A stretch of DNA of 61,551 nt, from assembly GCF_000763905.1 (NCBI RefSeq), contig NZ_JRKN01000021.1, positions 1 through 61,551 on the forward strand, in the 5' to 3' direction. The position numbers and the translations under genes are program-made. Under the pieces are notes generated by a model. That model was not told where the DNA came from. It searched no databases and worked only from the letters and a program-made list of their open reading frames with translations. Numbering within the stretch: position 1 is the first letter of the stretch; the number at the start of each line of letters is the position of its first letter. Of this stretch, positions 7,459 through 16,558 are shown piece after piece. Source of the stretch: Paracoccus halophilus. GTDB lineage: Bacteria; Pseudomonadota; Alphaproteobacteria; Rhodobacterales; Rhodobacteraceae.

Positions 7459-9654
7459 GTGGAGCGGGCAGGCAAACCAAAGTTCAGCAAAGAGCAGCAT
7501 GTTCAGGACTGGCTCGAGTCGGTCATTGCGGCGGACAAATTGTCAGACGCCATTATCGACGCTGGCAAAGTCCGTGAAAAGCTGGCCGAATATGAATCGC
7601 CCGAATTCAAGCCATCCTTTCCCATTGATTACCTGACGCGGCTGGGAAATCTTAGGGCTGCCCAGCATGTGCTGGAATCGCTTCATACCCTTGAGCTGGT
7701 CAGCAAGAACAATCGCAGCATCTCTCGTGAGAAAGGAGAAAGCCTTTTTGTCGACCTGCTCTACTGCACGCGGGAGTCCTCCCGGTTCATTCTGTTCGAG
7801 ATAAAAAATCAGGATGGGAGTGCCCGCGAGGCGGTGACAGAGATCATAGCCTATGAGCATGAAGCGCTAAATCACATGCCGTTCTCCAGTGCGAACGATG
7901 TTATGATGGTGATCGTGTCGCGCGACTTCTCGACGCTTCTCGATCATGCCGTCACTGGACTCAATAGTTGGTCTCGGCGCCGCGTTCTGTGTCTACGCTT
8001 CGATGACGGAGAAGAAAGCCCTCGGCTGGTCGTCCATATTCCAACTGCCTGGAGCGCGATCGGCCAGAAAAGCTTGAGTGCCAATGGGATCGTGACGGCA
8101 ACACTATCTTTCAAACCATCGCCGGATCTGGAAGAAGACGACATCCATGCCGTGTGCTCGACCGCTGCCAGCCTGATGGTCCGCGAGTCGGAGCGTTCCG
8201 GGAGCTCCGGCTTTGCGATCGTGGCCTATAACCATCTATACCCGGGGATGGCCGACTCGCCTTACCTGATTTTGGCCGGTGTCGTTAATCCATTTAGTTT
8301 TCTGGAAAGGGCGCAAAGCGAAGGGTTTCTTGCAAACAGCCGCTCGCCCATGTCCGATTACATCTTGTCAGATGGTCGGACGCACGATCTAACCGCTTCC
8401 TGGGACTGGCTGTCATGTGACGGTGGCGCTGCCGTCGAGTATCTGAAGGGATATGGCTCGCCGGAATGGGCTTTTAGCCAAGGGTGGGAAGAGATCAGAA
8501 ATATCGAGCGCTGGCGCTATCCGGGGCTTACGCTGGATCGCCACATCATGCCGATTGCCATCGATTTCTGGGGCGTCTTAGGTGACTATGTGCGGGATGC
8601 CGTTCGTCACGTCGAGCGCATGCGGAATTTCATGTCGAGCTGCGCCAGACCAGGCATGGACTGGCGCCATCCGATCTTGGGCGTGCTTCTTCTCGATGAG
8701 ATCGCATCGGCGCCGCCTCTCATCGACGGTCAGTGGACCTTTTCGGCTTTGTTCCGATTGGGACTGCTGCTCGGCCGTTTTGGCTCTCTCTCCGCCCAGA
8801 TGGCGGACGCCGAACCAGAGCAGCAACGCCTGCTGCAAGCCAGCTCCTTTTGGGCGGAGGTCGATATGGCTGGCCTGCTCCAGGAGGTGGCGCTACGCTA
8901 TATGTCGGCCGAAGACATGGGCGAGGCTCCGCCCATCATTGCCGTGCGTCAATGCGAAACCGGAGAAGAGGCATTCGCTTCCGTGTCAGCATTTGCTGAC
9001 TGGATTTCTCGGGCATTTATCGGTGAAGACGAAAAACTCATGCACGCAGCGTTCTCCACTGGCTGGCAGGTTCATGCCATTTTCGACTGGCAGTTCGACG
9101 TGACACAAGACAATCCGCAGGTCGCATCTCTTCGTGAATTGGCGGTAGCGAGGGCGCGAGACTGGCTGAAATGGTCCGTCGTGGCGGCGTGCGGCGATGG
9201 TCGTGACGCTGGCACTGCCACCAGGGCCATTACTGCAAGCTTTGGTGATCAGGTGCCTTTGACCGCAGGGAAGGATACCGCTTTGGCGGCGATCGACGAG
9301 CTGAACCCGTCGACCCTGATTGACAAGTTGCTGATTGAAATCCCTAGGATCGTTGATAGTTGGCACCCCCAACTCGCACACACATTGGTACCCGTGGCAT
9401 CCATTGGCCACGATTGGGATTGGGTGGAACAACAAATTGCAGCCGCCCGGAAGCGTGGAGAGAAGCACCCTTGCGTCTGCATCGGCGCAGGCGGTGAGAT
9501 CGCCGTAGGAATCCTTCCATCATTTCCTTGGATTCCAGTGGTCGAAAACGTAACTGAAAAAGTCCTGCTATCCTCCAATAGCAGCGGATCAGAACTCATT
9601 CTGGTGGTTAGCTGGGAGGACCTGAGGGCCGGGAAGGTGCCGGGTCTATCGTGA
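7459..9654 (+). CDS. Large protein with a PD-(D/E)XK nuclease-like N-terminus
   Basis: The protein of about 731 residues has no family I recognise as a whole. Near residues 97-116 it reads SLFVDLLY...FILFEIKNQ. An Asp in a hydrophobic strand followed 15 residues later by E-x-K on a second strand is the PD-(D/E)XK pattern, and the helix that follows (EAVTEIIAYEHEA) suits such a fold. The remainder is alpha/beta without transmembrane segments. The start is uncertain: GTG at 7447 sits right after a stop, while GTG at 7459 has GTGGGG upstream. It stands alone between non-coding stretches, next to Shedu, SIR2 and an old integrase. A defence nuclease is a reasonable inference, not shown. Confidence 0.6.
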   Translation: MERAGKPKFSKEQHVQDWLESVIAADKLSDAIIDAGKVREKLAEYESPEFKPSFPIDYLTRLGNLRAAQHVLESLHTLELVSKNNRSISREKGESLFVDLLYCTRESSRFILFEIKNQDGSAREAVTEIIAYEHEALNHMPFSSANDVMMVIVSRDFSTLLDHAVTGLNSWSRRRVLCLRFDDGEESPRLVVHIPTAWSAIGQKSLSANGIVTATLSFKPSPDLEEDDIHAVCSTAASLMVRESERSGSSGFAIVAYNHLYPGMADSPYLILAGVVNPFSFLERAQSEGFLANSRSPMSDYILSDGRTHDLTASWDWLSCDGGAAVEYLKGYGSPEWAFSQGWEEIRNIERWRYPGLTLDRHIMPIAIDFWGVLGDYVRDAVRHVERMRNFMSSCARPGMDWRHPILGVLLLDEIASAPPLIDGQWTFSALFRLGLLLGRFGSLSAQMADAEPEQQRLLQASSFWAEVDMAGLLQEVALRYMSAEDMGEAPPIIAVRQCETGEEAFASVSAFADWISRAFIGEDEKLMHAAFSTGWQVHAIFDWQFDVTQDNPQVASLRELAVARARDWLKWSVVAACGDGRDAGTATRAITASFGDQVPLTAGKDTALAAIDELNPSTLIDKLLIEIPRIVDSWHPQLAHTLVPVASIGHDWDWVEQQIAAARKRGEKHPCVCIGAGGEIAVGILPSFPWIPVVENVTEKVLLSSNSSGSELILVVSWEDLRAGKVPGLS

Positions 9655-9928
9655 AATATTCAGTTCCTAGGTCTCAAAGCTGGTTAGTCCGCAAACGCTC
9701 CTAGATCTTCAGTTCGGCGGAAACTAAACGGACGGCAGGTTTCTTGCGGCTACGGAAGTGCCTCTAACGGCAACATTTAGGTCGGAAGCTGGTACGCCAA
9801 CCTCTCAAGACAAATGGAAGTAAAATCTTACTTGGTGTCGACGACCTGCCGTTCTGCTTAAAGTTCACAGTTAATTCTCAAGATCAAACGTTCTCATAAT
9901 GGCCAATGGTGGCCAAAGGAGAATTATT

Positions 9929-10620
9929 ATGGGTATTTCACGATATGATCCCGCCGCGCTAGGCAGGCCAGCATGGAATACAGGTCGAAAAGTTGGCGTA
10001 AAGAAGCCCCTGAAGCAGCGACAAATTTGGGCAATTGGTTTCTTTCTCGATAGGGAAGGGCGCATGCGTGACCGAGCGCTGTTCGATCTCGCAATTGACA
10101 GCAAGTTACGAGGCTGTGATCTCGTCAAAATAAAGATCGGTACTCTCGTCACAGGCCAGGAAATCCGAACGCACTCAATGGTTGTTCAGCAAAAAAATGG
10201 GGCCCCGTCCAATTCGAGATCACGGCCGACGTCCAAGCAAGTTTGCTTGCTTGGCTTGAACGGAGAGGTTGAACAATCGATGACTATGCTTTCCCGAGTC
10301 GGATCGATTATGCCGATCATCTCAGTACCAGGCAGTATGCTCGATTGATCGATGAGTGGGTGACTGCAATTTGGCTGAGCAGCGAAGATTACGGCACACA
10401 CTCGCTTCGACGGACGAAAGCCGCGATGATCTACAAAGCGACGGGGAATCTTCGTGCGATCCAGATCCTCCTCGGACATACCAAGATCGAGAATACGGTT
10501 AGGTATCGAGGTGTGGACATTGAGGATGCTCTGGAACTGGCAGAACATACTGAGATTCGACAGTGTGCGGCCCCACACCCGGCGGGGCCGTGTGTCCAGG
10601 CGCAAATAGACTTTGCTTAG
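9929..10620 (+). pseudogene. Broken tyrosine recombinase (phage-type integrase)
   Basis: The start at 9929 has a good AAAGGAG site. The first part (to about 10195) matches the N-terminal core of short integrases, with LFDLAIDSKLRGCDLVKIK including the first catalytic-type Arg. A frameshift occurs near 10195-10205 in an A-run followed by GGGGCCCC. After it the sense continues in another frame (VQFEITADVQASLLAWLERRG), hits an in-frame TGA at about 10269 and resumes to DYAFPSRIDYADHLSTRQYA. The end has THSLRRTKAAMIY and LLGHTKIENTVRY, the HxxR and GHxxxxxTxxY boxes. All motifs survive but in three pieces, so it is recently inactivated. Confidence 0.85.
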
Positions 10621-10634
10621 AAGAACGATTGAAC

Positions 10635-10648
10635 TGCTATGCGCCCTC
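10635..10648 (+). repeat. 14-bp direct repeat, right copy
   Basis: This is identical to 7156-7169 and lies 15 nt after the dead integrase. The spacing between copies is about 3.48 kb. See the left copy. Confidence 0.4.
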
Positions 10649-10860
10649 AATCCGTACTTAGGCGAAACATTCTCACGCTCTCCAAAGCGGTCGTTCCGCT
10701 TATCCTGCTTTCAACGTCCGCGAAGGAGTGGTTTGTAGACTTGCAGCTTTTACGACACCATTACCAAGCCGGACACGAATAAATGTCTACGCCATTTCAT
10801 CCTCAGGCTACCCGAATTGCAAGGGTTCGCGTATAGCTGGAGGATCACAGAGGAGGCAAG

Positions 10861-11517
10861 ATGAGGCTTTATCGGTTTTTGGGCGCCGAGTACGGCAAGC
10901 GTTCAATTGAGGAGCGCAGGATCAGGGTCGGGCGTATAGAGGAGCTCAACGACGACTTCGAGTTTATCGGGGTCGCGCTGGCGGAGAAAGCCGAACGGAT
11001 CGCGTTGCGCGAGATGCGGCGACACCTTAATGTCAACAATGGCGTGATTTGCATGAGCAAAGACTGGGGCAGTCCGCTCATGTGGGCGCACTACGCCGAC
11101 AGCCACAAAGGTATGGTCCTCGGGTTCGATGTTTCAGACCGAGCGTTTTATGAGGTCGAATACCAGAAGAAGCGACCCACACTCTCGGACATGGGCCTCA
11201 ACACCCTTGACGACATCACGCCCGAAGATATCAAACGCCTGATCCGAACAAAGGCCGAAGGATGGTCCTACGAACAGGAATACCGGGCATACATCGCGCT
11301 GAAGGACGGCATCGTCATTAATGGGGAGACCCACTACTTCATGCCCTTTTCGGAGAAAATGAAATTGAAGGAGATCATCGTCGGATCAAGATACAAGGGT
11401 CAACGTGCCGAGCTGGTAGCGGCCGTCGATGATCCGAGTGTCGACATCTACATGGCACGCGGGTCCTTTGAGGAGTTCCGGGTCGTGCGGCAGAACCAAG
11501 AAAGCATGTGGCCCTAA
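10861..11517 (+). CDS. DUF2971 domain protein
   Basis: The 218-residue protein carries the DUF2971 signature ICMSKDWGSPLMWAHYADSHKG followed by VLGFDV, and later SYEQEYRAY. The family is common in defence and mobile regions; its biochemical role is not established. AGAGGAGGC lies just before the ATG. Its stop overlaps the stop of the convergent Shedu gene by 3 nt, so the two form a convergent pair rather than an operon. Confidence 0.75.
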   Translation: MRLYRFLGAEYGKRSIEERRIRVGRIEELNDDFEFIGVALAEKAERIALREMRRHLNVNNGVICMSKDWGSPLMWAHYADSHKGMVLGFDVSDRAFYEVEYQKKRPTLSDMGLNTLDDITPEDIKRLIRTKAEGWSYEQEYRAYIALKDGIVINGETHYFMPFSEKMKLKEIIVGSRYKGQRAELVAAVDDPSVDIYMARGSFEEFRVVRQNQESMWP

Positions 11518-12761
11518 GTCTTCTTTGCAATGACGGTTTCTCCACCAAGAGCAACAATCGTGTTGTCGAGGCGACGAATCAGATCGTCGTACGTGATTAT
11601 GTCCATCATGTTCGCGTACTTGCGCTTGATGACCTCAAAGTCGAGACGTTGGCCGTCCGTCATGTCCCCGCCAAACGTGGTATCTCGCCCGAGTATGATA
11701 ATTGCTTTTGGATTTGAAATGCGGATTTTCATGCCTTCGGGAATATCAGCGGCGTATCGCTTCGTCAGTTCCCGTTCGCCCTGAATGCCCCACTTCGACA
11801 GATGAAACAGATACTTCTCGGCCTGCATAATGGCACCGCTCAGCTCCGACGTGGGAACATTGTTGCCGCGGTACTGGCCCTTTCGGAGAATCTTGTTATC
11901 AAAAGGCTTTTTTAACTCGATAACATCGAGATTTCCGTTGGCATCCAGCAGCGCCAGATCGATGTACCGGGGGGTCTTCTTGCCATCTTCTCTGGTGTAA
12001 TAGTCGTTGATCGTAACGTTTTCCAAAACTCTGATGTACTTGGGGAATAGGAGAAGAATGAACGAAAGCATGTAGATCTGCCATTGTTCCTCGGCGAGAT
12101 CGGTCTTGTTTTCGAGAGCGTCGTTGATAAGCTTGCGTATGAGGACATACTTCTCGATTTCCAGCTTCTTCAGATCGGCCGTCTCGAGTTTCAGGCCTCC
12201 CTTGACGACCATTTTCTTGTTCAGATAGTCCTCATACATCCCCCGGGCATCCTTCATGCCATCGAGGTAGGTAGACAGTATAGTGTGGACTCGGGCGTCG
12301 GCGTACCGATTTAGCTCGTATGTGTTCGGGAATTTCCTGAGCAGTTCTTCGAATACTTCCATGGGTATCGCCTTCGGATCAGCGCCTCCGACTATGATTG
12401 GATCGCGATGGTCCAGCAGCTTGCTGAGACGACCGAAGATGGAGATGTTTCGTTCGGCTGCAAATAACTTCCGCTTGAAGAAGGTGCCCGTTGGAAACAT
12501 GACGTCATTTTCGCTGCCGATCATGCGCCCTGGAATACGAACGTATTCGCCCTCGATCTTTCCAAAGTCGAAGACATAAACATAGTCATCCATGTCGGTG
12601 GTATCATCGGGCGGCTCGCGCAGATCTGATCTGACAAAGTTGAAGATCTTAGAAATCGTGGTGGAACCGTCGTTCTTTAGTTCTGTCCATACCCAGGCAT
12701 TCTCGTCAGCGCCGCCTTGATATTCGAAATACCAACCATCTGAAGTCTTTGCAAAATTCAT
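11514..12761 (-). CDS. sduA: Shedu defence nuclease SduA (DUF4263)
   Basis: The 415-residue protein has a C-terminal PD-(D/E)XK nuclease domain of the Shedu type: RYIDLALLD (Asp268), then NLDVIELKKP (Glu282, Lys284), then a helix with IMQAEKYLF (Gln313). Shedu proteins are single-gene anti-phage nucleases whose N-terminal part controls the nuclease. The N-terminal 260 residues here show no other known domain. The start at 12761 is preferred because GAGGGTGG lies upstream; an in-frame ATG at 12833 gives an unlikely leader. It is one of at least two recognisable defence genes in this part of element A. Confidence 0.88.
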   Translation of the reverse strand: MNFAKTSDGWYFEYQGGADENAWVWTELKNDGSTTISKIFNFVRSDLREPPDDTTDMDDYVYVFDFGKIEGEYVRIPGRMIGSENDVMFPTGTFFKRKLFAAERNISIFGRLSKLLDHRDPIIVGGADPKAIPMEVFEELLRKFPNTYELNRYADARVHTILSTYLDGMKDARGMYEDYLNKKMVVKGGLKLETADLKKLEIEKYVLIRKLINDALENKTDLAEEQWQIYMLSFILLLFPKYIRVLENVTINDYYTREDGKKTPRYIDLALLDANGNLDVIELKKPFDNKILRKGQYRGNNVPTSELSGAIMQAEKYLFHLSKWGIQGERELTKRYAADIPEGMKIRISNPKAIIILGRDTTFGGDMTDGQRLDFEVIKRKYANMMDIITYDDLIRRLDNTIVALGGETVIAKKT

Positions 12762-13024
12762 CAATCCACCCTCGCTACCGAGGGGAATGTAGTCGACAAT
12801 AATGACAACTGCCAAGGCTTTAGATGTTCTCAAGCTCGATACGAGCGAGTTTGTCGTCTGCAGCGGCGATTTGACGAAAGCCCTGACCCCACCTCCACCA
12901 CATTGCCAGCCACGTTGACGCCTTCAGGGATGGCGTTCCTGTTAATCCATGGATATAGCATGTTCTAGCTCTTGATTAAATTTCCATCCAATCCCACCAT
13001 GTATGCAAGCTAGGAAGGGAAGAC

Positions 13025-13453
13025 ATGGCAAAGTTAAGTTGGGACAAGTTCGTTGCGAAGTACGGCAAGACCGGAAATCTTGTTACGGTTGGCACAGTGT
13101 CGGGCCGCTTTGTGCGCCCCAACATTCTGTCTCAAAAGAACATGAAAAAATATCCAACCGTACTAGGCTTGCTGACGGAAAGTATCGGCGAACACTTGGT
13201 TGGCGATTGGGCCTACACTACCGAGAGCCAGAAGATCCGCAGGCTTTCAAACGGTAAAGCGAAGGTCTTGTATGTGACAATACATGAGTTTGTCTTCTCG
13301 AACCCAGCCGATGCGGTCTTGGCAGGAAAGCTCTGGTCTTCAGGAAAGACAAAGGTTGGTCCCTCCGAAAATCCCAACTTCGCTTCGCTCCTGCGAGGGC
13401 GAGAGTTGGAGACCAGAGAATACGCCCGCCTCGTCGACATCCTTGGTTATTAA
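13025..13453 (+). CDS. Hypothetical protein
   Basis: The 142-residue basic protein has two alpha/beta segments and no motif I can name. The start follows a GGAAGGGAAGAC stretch. It stands alone between the Shedu gene (divergent) and the IS5-family element inserted 14 bp after its stop. Codon use is lower in GC than the ICE backbone, like the rest of the defence cargo. Function unknown. Confidence 0.5.
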   Translation: MAKLSWDKFVAKYGKTGNLVTVGTVSGRFVRPNILSQKNMKKYPTVLGLLTESIGEHLVGDWAYTTESQKIRRLSNGKAKVLYVTIHEFVFSNPADAVLAGKLWSSGKTKVGPSENPNFASLLRGRELETREYARLVDILGY

Positions 13454-13466
13454 TAGTCCATCCTAG

Positions 13467-14318
13467 GTAGTGTGGACAAAGTGGATTCCCAAATCACCAG
13501 ATGACTGATTCAAGGCTGCTCTTTGCGGAGAGTGGCGTTGGTTCGTGGTTTGATGTCGGACGAGGAATGGGCGTTCTTCGAGCCGTTCGTTGTCGAGAAG
13601 GGGCCGAGACGGGGGCGGCGTCCTCGTGATCACCGACGGGTGCTGGACGGAGTGTTCTGGATCGCTCGGACAGGCACGGCCTGGCGTGACCTGCACAGCC
13701 ATTTCGGCGAGTGGAACTCGGTCTATCGGCAGTTCCGGCGCTGGACGCTGGCGGGGACCTGGGAGGTGATGCTGGAGGCGCTGAACGAGGCCGGCGCAGG
13801 GCATGGCAGCGTCCAGATGATCGATTCCACCATCATCCGCGCCCATCAGCACGCCGCCGGCGCGCTAAAAAAGGGGATGAGGACCAGGGTCTTGGCCGCT
13901 CTCGCGGTGGCTTCTCGACCAAGATCCATCTCCGCAGCAACGCTTTGGGCCTCCCTGTTGCGGTCACGCTGAGCGGCGGTCAGGTCTCCGATGTGAAGGG
14001 CTATGCGCCGGTCATGGACGAACCCGGCCCACAGCCTCGCGTGCTGCTCGCCGACAAGGGATACGACGCCGACTTCATCCTGGCCGACCTTGACGCCAGG
14101 GATGTCGTCGCCGTCATTCCCGCAAGGCGGAACCGCAAGGTTCAGCCCGTCATCGACGGTCATATCTACGCCCTGAGGAACCTCGTTGAGCGCTGCTTCT
14201 CAAGGCTCAAACACAGCCGCCGACTGGCGACCCGATACGACAAGACCGCCGACAGCTTCCTCGGTTTCGTCCTCGTCGCTTCAATCCGCTTGTGGGTCAG
14301 GCACTTTGTCCACACCAC
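13467..14318 (+). mobile_element. IS5-family (IS427 group) insertion sequence
   Basis: The element is 852 bp. Its ends read GGTAGTGTGGACAAAGTG on the left and the inverse of GGTGGTGTGGACAAAGTG on the right, an 18-bp terminal repeat with one mismatch. A 4-bp target duplication CTAG flanks it at 13463-13466 and 14319-14322. Size, CTAG duplication and a split transposase fit the IS427 group. The intact ends and duplication point to a recent insertion. Confidence 0.92.
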
Positions 14319-14322
14319 CTAG
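13553..14322 (+). CDS. IS5-family DDE transposase made by frameshifting
   Basis: Two overlapping frames make one protein. The first holds SDEEWAFFEPFV, the N-terminal DUF4096-like domain, and the first catalytic Asp in QMIDSTIIRAH. The frame change is at the slippery run CTAAAAAAGGGG near 13864-13875. The second frame holds GGFSTKIHLRSNALG, LADKGYDADF with the second Asp, and NLVERCFSRLKHSRRLATRYD with the Glu. Programmed slippage at an A-run is normal for this group. The stop TAG is supplied by the CTAG target duplication rather than by the IS itself. The first frame could start further upstream at TTG 13523. Confidence 0.9.
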
Positions 14323-14848
14323 GGGCGCGCCGCATCCTCGTATTTCGTTTTCTCGACGCAGAACTCTAGTAACTCCAGATCGTAGCTCGGCACCCGACAG
14401 ACGGTAATTTGCTATCCCCGGCGTTGTCATATCCGTCGGGATCGACCGTTGCCTTGGCGATCCTCCGGCCGACTGGTTAAAGTCCGCTTTTGGTAAGCGG
14501 CCAGATTGGTTTTTCCGATCGCAATAAGGTCGGACACGGCCATAGATGTCAATCATGCGCCGTGCCGGCAATCTCTTGGGCGGCAACTGAAGCCTGACTG
14601 ACCACTTAGGGCCTCTTAGCTGCCTGTCGGTGATGTGCCTCAATTCAGGTCGTTCAGGCTGCCGAAAAGTTTGCTGAAAGCGGTCATTTCGCTTTTCATA
14701 CTACTAGTGACCGCGAAGGGTTGGAAACCGGACAGTCTGTTATTGCCACGCCAGCGACACCTAAGCGCCAGAAGCAGACATTGGTTTGCCGTAAGCAACA
14801 CTCCGTCTATTTCTAGAAAAAGCCAAGGATCGTGAAACACGTGGCCAA
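14323..14848. other. Stretch with no gene
   Basis: About 525 bp to the right of the IS. No frame shows coding character on either strand and I see no clear hairpin or repeat. It is probably decayed sequence between two defence cargo insertions. Confidence 0.35.
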
Positions 14849-16558
14849 TCACCAATAGTGATTGGCCATCTTTTTTACGTTCTCAAACAGATTTTCAATC
14901 AACGAGGCGGAGCTGTCCTTCGTCCCTCCGAACAAGCCAGCTTTGAGCGGGGGCCACTCATCCCCTTCTCGTTCTATCTCCTGTTGCACCTTCTGAATGG
15001 ACTGACCGGAATGGTTCCAAACGAAGCGCCCGCGCAACGTGTTGCGGTTACCGGTTTGGGATGCATGAAGATACTGGAGGGCTAGGAGGACTTCTAAACG
15101 TTCAAACTCTCTTTGTATGTCCTCTACTTTGGAAAGTTTGCCGAAGAGTCTCATGAAATGGTCACTGATCGGAGTATAGCGCTTTTGTGGATGTAGAGCA
15201 TTTGCTGTTTCAGAGGATACGACTGTAATCGCCCCCAGATGCTCAAGAACATTTTCGTCTCTTCCACTATGCGTGAGGCGGCCTTCAACAAGGTGTTTGA
15301 AGAGTGGCCAGTTGCCTCCCGCCATGGCTCCGTAGGATGCGGCGTAGAAGCAAACAGCACCTGGGTATTTGTTCATTTCCAACCATACACTAAAGCCGCT
15401 GCATAGATTGGACGGAACCAGTTTAGTGATGGATTGCCGTATGGAGTCGAAATTGTAGGCTTCAGCCCAGTGAGCCGCCGCAAACAACATATGTTGTAGC
15501 CCGCCTGTAGAGGCGTCATATGCTTCGAAACGTGCTTTAATCGTCGCTGCGTCGACCGGCCTCGCTTCCATCGTATAAGCAGATTCCCACAAAGCTCTTA
15601 TACGGCTTGTTTCGTCGACCAGAAGGTCGTGAAATCTCACGCGATATTCTGGGGCCGCGACAAACTTCTTGACTGCCGCAACTTGCGCACTGACTGATAG
15701 AGGGTGAGCAGCTTTGGAATCCTTGAGGCCTTCGACCATTTCTTGTAACTGCGCGAAGAACTTATCTGCCCCATCTATCTCGATTAAATGACCACCTCGC
15801 AGGGTGAGCAGCTTCTCGGCTCGTGCGCCAAGTTTTCCACGAGCTGCCCAGAAAGTGGCATAGCGGCGAGACTTGCACCGCTCAAATGCTGCCCTGAGAG
15901 CTTGATCCCATTCCCCGGACCAACCGCAGACGATCAAGCCAAATTCATCCAAAATACGGTCCAGATAAGTGTCCATCACAGGATCATACGAGGCGAGTTC
16001 GTCTTCCGTGTTTTTGATGCGATCATCCAAATAGTCACCATGGATTTTCACGACTACGCACCTCTGGTGCACCAAAGGCGCGGCACCCTTTGTTGCATCA
16101 GCCGTGGATATGACGGTCGGAACAATACCGCAGTCGGTAAGTGCGACTTCCATCAGACGGTCGAAATTCGTGGTGACTAATACCTTGATGAAGCCGTCGC
16201 GCACTAACTCGGCTATGGCGCGATGTGCGGCGGTTGGCATTTTGATACCATCATCGCGCTCTTCGTCCGTAGGCTCGAAGAATTCATGCAAAATCGCGCG
16301 ACGCTCCGCTGGCGTCTTCGCAAGCATGTCAAGCAGCTCAGAGTAGCCAGGGTCTTTCCCAAATCTATCCTTGTACCATTGGGCAGGATCACCATGCGTG
16401 TCCTCCCCTGATAGAATAGCGACTCGCTCCACCATTTCGAGAGTTACTTCCCACCCAGTGGGAATTCCTGCACTTCGAGAGATGCCAGAGCCCAAAAGGA
16501 CGGCATAAACATTCGGGGATGTTTGAACCGAGTGCGCGAGGGAAAGAATCGGATGCAT
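14849..16558 (-). CDS. SIR2-domain protein, probable defence NADase
   Basis: The 569-residue protein has a SIR2 fold at the N-terminus: VLLGSGISRSAGIPTGW (residues 20-36, NAD-binding loop), VTTNFDRLME (128-137) and VVKIHGDYLD with His173. A unique C-terminal half of about 300 residues, helical and without known motifs, probably senses infection. Bacterial SIR2 proteins of this layout (DSR and Thoeris-ThsA-like) destroy NAD+ and stop phage growth. There is no adjacent partner gene, so it may act alone. A 790-bp non-coding stretch lies upstream. Loss of NAD as the outcome is an inference from the family. Confidence 0.82.
   Translation of the reverse strand: MHPILSLAHSVQTSPNVYAVLLGSGISRSAGIPTGWEVTLEMVERVAILSGEDTHGDPAQWYKDRFGKDPGYSELLDMLAKTPAERRAILHEFFEPTDEERDDGIKMPTAAHRAIAELVRDGFIKVLVTTNFDRLMEVALTDCGIVPTVISTADATKGAAPLVHQRCVVVKIHGDYLDDRIKNTEDELASYDPVMDTYLDRILDEFGLIVCGWSGEWDQALRAAFERCKSRRYATFWAARGKLGARAEKLLTLRGGHLIEIDGADKFFAQLQEMVEGLKDSKAAHPLSVSAQVAAVKKFVAAPEYRVRFHDLLVDETSRIRALWESAYTMEARPVDAATIKARFEAYDASTGGLQHMLFAAAHWAEAYNFDSIRQSITKLVPSNLCSGFSVWLEMNKYPGAVCFYAASYGAMAGGNWPLFKHLVEGRLTHSGRDENVLEHLGAITVVSSETANALHPQKRYTPISDHFMRLFGKLSKVEDIQREFERLEVLLALQYLHASQTGNRNTLRGRFVWNHSGQSIQKVQQEIEREGDEWPPLKAGLFGGTKDSSASLIENLFENVKKMANHYW

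Noticed and set aside
14281..14643. A 120-codon minus-strand frame beside the IS
   Set aside because: It starts in non-coding DNA, ends inside the IS and has a composition like a random frame.
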